Below, piece by piece: positions 24,471 to 28,565 of a stretch of DNA of 28,565 nt. Source of the DNA: CAIKOD01 sp035543455 (GTDB taxonomy: Archaea > Halobacteriota > Methanomicrobia > Methanomicrobiales > Methanospirillaceae); assembly GCA_035543455.1 (NCBI GenBank), contig DATKKE010000042.1, forward strand, positions 1-28,565, given 5' to 3'. Positions within the stretch are counted from its first letter, which is position 1; each line of letters opens with the position of its first letter. A model generated the notes under the pieces. The model ran no database searches. It saw only the letters and a program-made list of their open reading frames with translations, and was not told where the DNA came from. A program made the translations under genes and the position numbers.

Positions 24471-25329
24471 TTATGCTCCTGTAAAGTTGTTGAACGTTTT
24501 CTGCCGCTTCGTTAAAACCTGCCTGCTCCCATTCGTCGAGCTTCCACTCCTCGATCCGATGGATGCCATTTCTGCCGATTCGTGCCGGCACGCCGAGGGA
24601 GCATCCCCTGACGCCATACTCACCGTCCAGAATACAGGAACAGGGGACAAGCGACCTGCTGTCATCTCTGATCATCCGGATCATGCCGGCAATATGCCAG
24701 ACCGGACCAAATACGGTCCCTCCCTTTCCCTTGATGACCTCCATGCTTGCACCCTTCAGCTCGGCCAGGATCTCCCCGCGCAGATCGGCCGGAACCGGTT
24801 CCGGCAGCGACGAAAAAACCGGCACCTGGTGTTCGCCGTGGTCGCCGAGGACCCATGCCTGCCCCCTGATTGATCGCCTTTTCAGTGCGAGTGCGAACCG
24901 TGCGCTGTCAAGCTGACCCCCGAACCCGATGCAACGGCGGGAATCGATGCCGGTATATTTCCACAGGAAGTAATTATTCACGTCCATCGGGTTCGTGACC
25001 GTTATAAGGATACCAATGTAATCATGGAGCAGTTCCGAACACTCACGGGCGACGGGCAGGTTGCGGTGAAGCAGGTCGGCCCTCGTTTTTATCGTGGGGT
25101 CGCGGGGAAACCCGGCGGAAAAAATACAGATATCGGATTCCTTTGCATCCCCCGGATCGGTACTGATATCGATATCGAGGCCGGTATGCATGAGGTCGAG
25201 GATCTGGGCATCCAATAACGGCTTATTTATGTCGCAAAGAATCAAATGGTCGATCAGACCGAGGATCGAGGCGAGGTACGCCACTTCGCCACCGATTCTC
25301 CCCGTCCCCAGCACTGAAAGACAAGTCAT
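24463..25329 (-). CDS. mdh: Malate dehydrogenase (LDH/MDH family)
   Basis: It reversibly reduces oxaloacetate to malate with NAD(P)H, probably in the incomplete reductive TCA pathway of methanogens. The dinucleotide fold opens with G-T-G-R-I-G-G (residues 8-14). Substrate-binding arginines lie in G-F-P-R-D-P-T-I-K-T-R. T-N-P-M-D-V-N, the Asp-containing G-F-G-G-Q-L-D-S-A-R and the catalytic histidine in G-D-H-G-E-H-Q-V are present. The last reads D-H-G-E-H where many relatives have E-H-G-D-S. Malate versus lactate specificity is inferred from family context. Length (288) is slightly short of the usual 300-315. The gene precedes polB and overlaps it by 8 bases. The start has no SD and lies about 34 bases from a shared TATA element. 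Confidence 0.88.
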   Translation of the reverse strand: MTCLSVLGTGRIGGEVAYLASILGLIDHLILCDINKPLLDAQILDLMHTGLDIDISTDPGDAKESDICIFSAGFPRDPTIKTRADLLHRNLPVARECSELLHDYIGILITVTNPMDVNNYFLWKYTGIDSRRCIGFGGQLDSARFALALKRRSIRGQAWVLGDHGEHQVPVFSSLPEPVPADLRGEILAELKGASMEVIKGKGGTVFGPVWHIAGMIRMIRDDSRSLVPCSCILDGEYGVRGCSLGVPARIGRNGIHRIEEWKLDEWEQAGFNEAAENVQQLYRSIND

Positions 25330-25357
25330 ATCTGAGGTAATATTGGGGCCTCACGAG

Positions 25358-25369
25358 AATAAATAATTA
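25358..25369. promoter_or_regulatory. Shared AT-rich core promoter between mdh and pyrD
   Basis: AATAAATAATTA (TAATTATTTATT on the minus strand) sits almost midway between the two start codons, about 34 bases from mdh and 30 from pyrD. Neither gene has a convincing SD. The geometry predicts leaderless or nearly leaderless transcripts in both directions. Confidence 0.5.
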
Positions 25370-25392
25370 CAATTGAAACCATTGTTCATCTG

Positions 25393-26280
25393 ATGATCTC
25401 GTTAAAACCGGGGGATGTCCACGCAGGAGGTGTCAGGATGGGAAACCATCTCGTCCTGGCCGCCGGTATCCTCGGGACGACCGGGGCATCTCTTTCCCGG
25501 GTTCTTGCCTCCGGTGCAGGGTGCGTTGTAACGAAATCCATCGGCCCGTACCTGAATGAAGGACATAAAGGTCCCTGTTTTTTTGAAACTACCCATGGCC
25601 TGATGAATGCGATGGGACTTCCAAACCCGTCGAAAGAGTTCGTTGCCGAACTTGCAGGCCTTGCCGGGAAACCTGTGGTGGTAAGTGTTTATGGCGGAAA
25701 CCCCGAAGAATTTGCCGAAGTTGCCTCCTGGTTTCACCGGCATGCTGCAGGGATCGAGCTGAACCTTAGTTGCCCCCATGCGGAGGGATATGGTGCTGCA
25801 CTGGGGAGTGACCCGAAGATGGTCGAAATGTGCACGAGAGCGGTCAAGGAGTTGGGTATCCCTGTCTGGGTCAAGCTGACGCCTAATGTTACCGATATCG
25901 GCGCATGTGGATTGGCCGCGGAACGGGGCGGTGCCGATGCGATAGTCGCGATCAATACCGTTAAGGCGATGCGCATCTCCACCGAACTCAGAAAACCCGT
26001 GCTGGGAAACCGTTTCGGGGGCCTTTCTGGCCCTGCGGTCTTTCCGGTTGCGGTCCGGTGCGTGTACGAGCTGTACCAGGTCTGTAAAATCCCGATAATA
26101 GGTTGTGGAGGAATTTCATCGGCTCACGACGTGATCGAGATGATGATGGCCGGGGCGAGTGCCGTGCAGATCGGCAGCGCCGTTATCGATAATGACCAGG
26201 TTTTCGAAACAATCCGGAATGACCTTTATTCGCCTGACGGAGAATCCCCAAAAGAGATTATCGGGTGCGCACATGAATGA
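25393..26280 (+). CDS. pyrD: Dihydroorotate dehydrogenase, catalytic subunit (class 1B)
   Basis: PyrD oxidises dihydroorotate to orotate in pyrimidine synthesis, with FMN. The active-site cysteine of class 1 enzymes is Cys127 in N-L-S-C-P-H. K-L-T-P-N-V-T, the A-I-N-T segment, and the C-terminal phosphate-binding G-C-G-G-I-S and A-S-A-V-Q-I-G-S-A are present. Length (295) is normal. It overlaps pyrK by 8 bases, so this is the NAD-linked 1B form that needs the FAD/2Fe-2S partner. The ATG lies 30 bases from a TATA-like element and has no SD. Confidence 0.96.
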   Translation: MISLKPGDVHAGGVRMGNHLVLAAGILGTTGASLSRVLASGAGCVVTKSIGPYLNEGHKGPCFFETTHGLMNAMGLPNPSKEFVAELAGLAGKPVVVSVYGGNPEEFAEVASWFHRHAAGIELNLSCPHAEGYGAALGSDPKMVEMCTRAVKELGIPVWVKLTPNVTDIGACGLAAERGGADAIVAINTVKAMRISTELRKPVLGNRFGGLSGPAVFPVAVRCVYELYQVCKIPIIGCGGISSAHDVIEMMMAGASAVQIGSAVIDNDQVFETIRNDLYSPDGESPKEIIGCAHE

Positions 26281-27037
26281 CCGGTTGCCGGTGGCCGTAG
26301 GTATCAGGGACATAAAGAAAGAGACGCCGTCGGTATCGACAATAAGGTTCGACCATTCGTTCTCTTTCATCCCCGGCCAGTTCGTCATGGTATGGGTCCC
26401 CGGGGTCGATGAAATCCCGATGGCCCTTTCTTCGGGCAGTTCAATCACGGTACAGGACGTCGGCGAGGCCACCGCTGCCCTCACGGCCCTGGCGCCCGGG
26501 GATATGGTAGGGATCAGGGGACCGTATGGGAATGGTTTCCCCCTTAAACAGGGAACGCTCGCAATTGCCGGCGGGCTGGGGGCGGCCCCACTTCTCCCCC
26601 TTGCAGAGACGGGGCATGTCAGGACATGTGTCCTTGGAGCCAGGTCAGCAAAGGACCTCGTATTCAGGGAACGGTTTGAAACGGTCACCGATCTGCGTGT
26701 CATGACCGATGACGGTTCTGCCGGAAGAAAGGGATTTGCCGTGCAGGGCATGGATGGGCTGGATCTTCCGGATTATTCACAAATCTGTGTTTGCGGGCCG
26801 GAAGTGATGATGGTCAGCGTCCTTGATCGTCTCCGGGCCACGGATCTAGCTGATGCCGGCAGGTTCAGCCTGCACCGGTATATGAAATGCGGGTGCGGGG
26901 TCTGCGGTTCGTGCTGCATTGATCCGTCTGGTGCGAGGGTCTGCCGCGAAGGGCCTGTGTTTTCAGGAACCGACCTTATAGGGACCGAATTCGGGAATTA
27001 TTCCCGCGATGGCAGCGGAAGGAAAAGACCGTTCTGA
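26273..27037 (+). CDS. pyrK: Dihydroorotate dehydrogenase electron-transfer subunit
   Basis: PyrK carries FAD and a [2Fe-2S] cluster and transfers electrons from PyrD to NAD+ or another acceptor. The FAD domain includes F-I-P-G-Q-F-V-M-V-W and P-M-A-L-S-S. The nucleotide-binding segment is A-I-A-G-G-L-G-A-A-P-L-L-P near residues 102-114. The C-terminal cluster is M-K-C-G-C-G-V-C-G-S-C with a fourth Cys in R-V-C-R-E-G-P-V-F. The frame extends upstream to 26159 inside pyrD, but the ATG at 26273 overlaps the pyrD stop by 8 bases and starts the family sequence. A GGTG lies a few bases upstream. Length (254) is normal. Confidence 0.95.
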   Translation: MNDRLPVAVGIRDIKKETPSVSTIRFDHSFSFIPGQFVMVWVPGVDEIPMALSSGSSITVQDVGEATAALTALAPGDMVGIRGPYGNGFPLKQGTLAIAGGLGAAPLLPLAETGHVRTCVLGARSAKDLVFRERFETVTDLRVMTDDGSAGRKGFAVQGMDGLDLPDYSQICVCGPEVMMVSVLDRLRATDLADAGRFSLHRYMKCGCGVCGSCCIDPSGARVCREGPVFSGTDLIGTEFGNYSRDGSGRKRPF

Positions 27038-27068
27038 TCCTGGGGAACCTCGTGTTCTCTGCCAGGAT
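27037..27068 (+). terminator. Hairpin after pyrK
   Basis: ATCCTGG (starting in the stop codon) and CCAGGAT form a perfect 7-bp stem. GAAC and GTTC inside can extend it. A second inverted pair, CCAGG at 27075-27079 and CCTGG at 27089-27093, follows. No T run is present, so this may be a processing or stability hairpin. The rest of the gap to fdhC (355 bases in all) is AT-rich from about 27235 and holds no gene. Confidence 0.4.
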
Positions 27069-27326
27069 TAATGGCCAGGGATCAGGAGCCTGGTGGTCAT
27101 TATTCCGATATTCTCAGCTGGGCGGGAATGAGATGTATCAGGTCCGGTTTTGGGACGTTTATTCCTGGTTCGCCGGTATAAAGGTATGCGCACATCGGGT
27201 ATAACGGCCAGATTAATCCCAAAGGAAAACAGTTCCTGTTTATTTTCGAAATAAATGCGTTAAAACAGTTATAAGTGAAATACAAAAAGAAAATTATTAA
27301 TAACACCACAAAGGATTTTAATTTGA

Positions 27327-27365
27327 ACCTATACACAATTGCGGATTCATGAGATTCGTATAGGT
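27327..27365 (+). promoter_or_regulatory. Perfect inverted repeat upstream of fdhC
   Basis: ACCTATAC (27327-27334) and GTATAGGT (27358-27365) are perfectly complementary with a 23-base spacer, 27 bases before the fdhC ATG. It could be a regulator-binding site or a leader stem-loop ending just before the SD. AT-rich candidates for the core promoter lie upstream, for example ATTATTAATA near 27292-27302. Confidence 0.45.
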
Positions 27366-27392
27366 CTGACAAATCAGAGAGGTGTAAAAAAA

Positions 27393-28271
27393 ATGGTATT
27401 TCATCCACCAGTCGCCATCGTTGCGAAAGCCGGTGACGCTGGTAAGTACAAAGTAAGCCTTCCTGCATGGAACATGCTTCTCCGTGGGTTCATGGCTGGG
27501 GCATATATCGCCATGGGTGCAGCCCTTGCGACGGTCTGTTCCACGGGAATCATGGCAACTGATGCAGCGTTGCGCTATGGAGCTGCAAGTGCGGGGTTTG
27601 CTCAGCTCATTCTGGGTGCGACGTTCCCTGTTGGGCTTATTATCATCGTTCTGACCGGTGCTGAACTCTTCACCGGCGACGCAATGCTCGCCCCGATGGC
27701 AGCATTTATCCACAAGGTTTCCTGGGCCCAGGTCATCAACCTGTGGATTTGGGTATACATCGGGAACTTTATCGGTTCCGTTGTATTTGCCTACATCATG
27801 GCATACGGCCCATACTCATCCTGGGATGCAGCCGGTGCGGCAACAGTGACGGCCTTCGGAACGAGGGCGATTGCCATTGCTTCCGCCAAGGTAAGTTATG
27901 TAGGCGTAGCTGGCATGTGGTCGGCCTTCCTGAAGGCAATCGCTTGTAACTGGCTTGTCAACCTCGCCATCCTTCTCGGAATCTGTGCGGATGACCTTAT
28001 TGGAAAATTCTTCGGGATCTGGTTCCCGATCATGGCCTTCGTTTCCTCCGGATTCGAACACTCGGTCGCAAACATGTTCTTCATACCTGCCGGGTTGCTG
28101 ACACAGGGACTCATCACCGACCCCACCAAGATAAATGCCGGACTGACATGGGTCACCATGTGGACGAACAACCTCATTGTTGTCACAATCGGAAACATCG
28201 TCGGTGCCTTGTTCTTTGTCGGCGTGCTTTACTGGGTCGCGTTCAGGAAAGAGATCGCTGCACTGAAATAG
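27393..28271 (+). CDS. fdhC: Formate transporter (FNT family)
   Basis: FdhC is the formate/nitrite-type channel that brings formate into the cell for FdhAB. The 292-residue protein has six predicted membrane helices. Family motifs include the L-L-R-G-F-M-A-G-A-Y first helix, the half-helix loop G-A-E-L-F-T-G, the C-N-W-L-V-N segment with its conserved Asn, and the central gating histidine in S-S-G-F-E-H-S-V-A-N-M. I chose the ATG at 27393, with GAGGTG eight bases upstream; the frame extends 18 codons further into the inverted-repeat leader. The gene is separate from fdhAB in this window but functionally linked. A second membrane-protein gene starts 9 bases downstream. Confidence 0.96.
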   Translation: MVFHPPVAIVAKAGDAGKYKVSLPAWNMLLRGFMAGAYIAMGAALATVCSTGIMATDAALRYGAASAGFAQLILGATFPVGLIIIVLTGAELFTGDAMLAPMAAFIHKVSWAQVINLWIWVYIGNFIGSVVFAYIMAYGPYSSWDAAGAATVTAFGTRAIAIASAKVSYVGVAGMWSAFLKAIACNWLVNLAILLGICADDLIGKFFGIWFPIMAFVSSGFEHSVANMFFIPAGLLTQGLITDPTKINAGLTWVTMWTNNLIVVTIGNIVGALFFVGVLYWVAFRKEIAALK

Positions 28272-28280
28272 AGTAACCGG

Positions 28281-28565
28281 ATGAGAATCGGAACAATAGA
28301 TGTGAGGATTTCCATCATCGCAATCGCGGTGGCGGTGGTCTTCCTAATTCTTTTATTAATTGCATATCTGACCTCAGGGCAGATTACGCTCATTGTATGG
28401 GGCATTCCCGTAGTTATCCTCCTCATCCTGATCCCGATGGGACTGAACTACATGAGTCAGTATCAATACATCGGGTTGATCCCCGAGTACGAAAGAATGG
28501 CAAGGCCGGTTCGCGTGAAGATGATCAATGAGAGTCTGTTAAACCAGGTGGTCAGGCTTGAAGGC
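28281..28565 (+). CDS. Membrane protein, partial, runs off the window
   Basis: An open frame of 95 codons begins at ATG 28281, nine bases after the fdhC stop, and continues to the window edge without a stop. Residues 9-31 and 36-53 are two strongly hydrophobic segments. A soluble-looking segment follows with P-E-Y-E-R-M-A-R-P. The two-helix hairpin and the very short gap to fdhC suggest co-transcription, possibly as a formate-uptake accessory gene. No clear SD precedes it, so translation is probably coupled to fdhC. I do not recognise the family from this part. Confidence 0.72.
   Translation, partial: MRIGTIDVRISIIAIAVAVVFLILLLIAYLTSGQITLIVWGIPVVILLILIPMGLNYMSQYQYIGLIPEYERMARPVRVKMINESLLNQVVRLEG

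Overview
The window reads as chromosomal DNA of a formate-using methanogenic archaeon, most likely of the order Methanomicrobiales. The evidence is an F420-type formate dehydrogenase pair (fdhA, fdhB), a formate channel (fdhC), two methanofuran-biosynthesis enzymes (mfnD, mfnF), a CbiA/CfbB-type a,c-diamide synthase, an archaeal family B DNA polymerase, archaeal TATA-like promoters with several probable leaderless starts, and PEGA and RDD proteins of a kind common in this order. Order-level assignment is inference; no rRNA or mcr gene is present.

Layout. 1-590: a secreted protein built from short D-x-x-F-x-S-P-x-W repeats. 590-1113: non-coding, with the first copy of a structured repeat and an array of oligo-T tracts. 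1124-4427 (minus): fdhA-fdhB. 4627-5256 (plus): a zinc-ribbon/HTH protein whose 3' end runs antisense into a small membrane zinc-ribbon gene. That small gene closes a minus-strand mfnD-mfnF operon (7199-5074). 7364-8155: surE. 8215-10083 (minus): a secreted five-PEGA protein. 10351-11058: rpiA. 11059-11548: non-coding, with a strong hairpin and the second copy of the repeat. 11589-15451: an ABC-2 exporter locus, with the ATPase divergent from two permeases; the first permease carries a C-terminal PrsW-like intramembrane protease domain. 15813-17854: a lipoprotein, a zinc-ribbon RDD protein, a SemiSWEET and a tiny Cys-rich protein. 17971-19617: ilvD. 19786-21183: cfbB/cbiA. 21295-21774: a membrane-anchored extracytoplasmic protein. 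21999-25329 (minus): mdh-polB with overlapping ends. 25393-27037: pyrD-pyrK, overlapping by 8 bases. 27393-28271: fdhC, followed by a membrane-protein gene cut by the window edge.

How the genes fit together. FdhC would bring formate in and FdhAB would oxidise it and reduce F420. MfnD and MfnF make parts of methanofuran, the first C1 carrier of methanogenesis. The a,c-diamide synthase serves either F430 or corrinoid synthesis. Most of the rest is housekeeping: branched-chain amino acids, pyrimidines, pentose phosphate, malate and replication. The least ordinary items are the permease-PrsW fusion, the two-copy structured repeat, the antisense overlap next to the mfn operon, and the Cys-rich microprotein. 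No CRISPR array, tRNA, rRNA or intact insertion sequence was seen.
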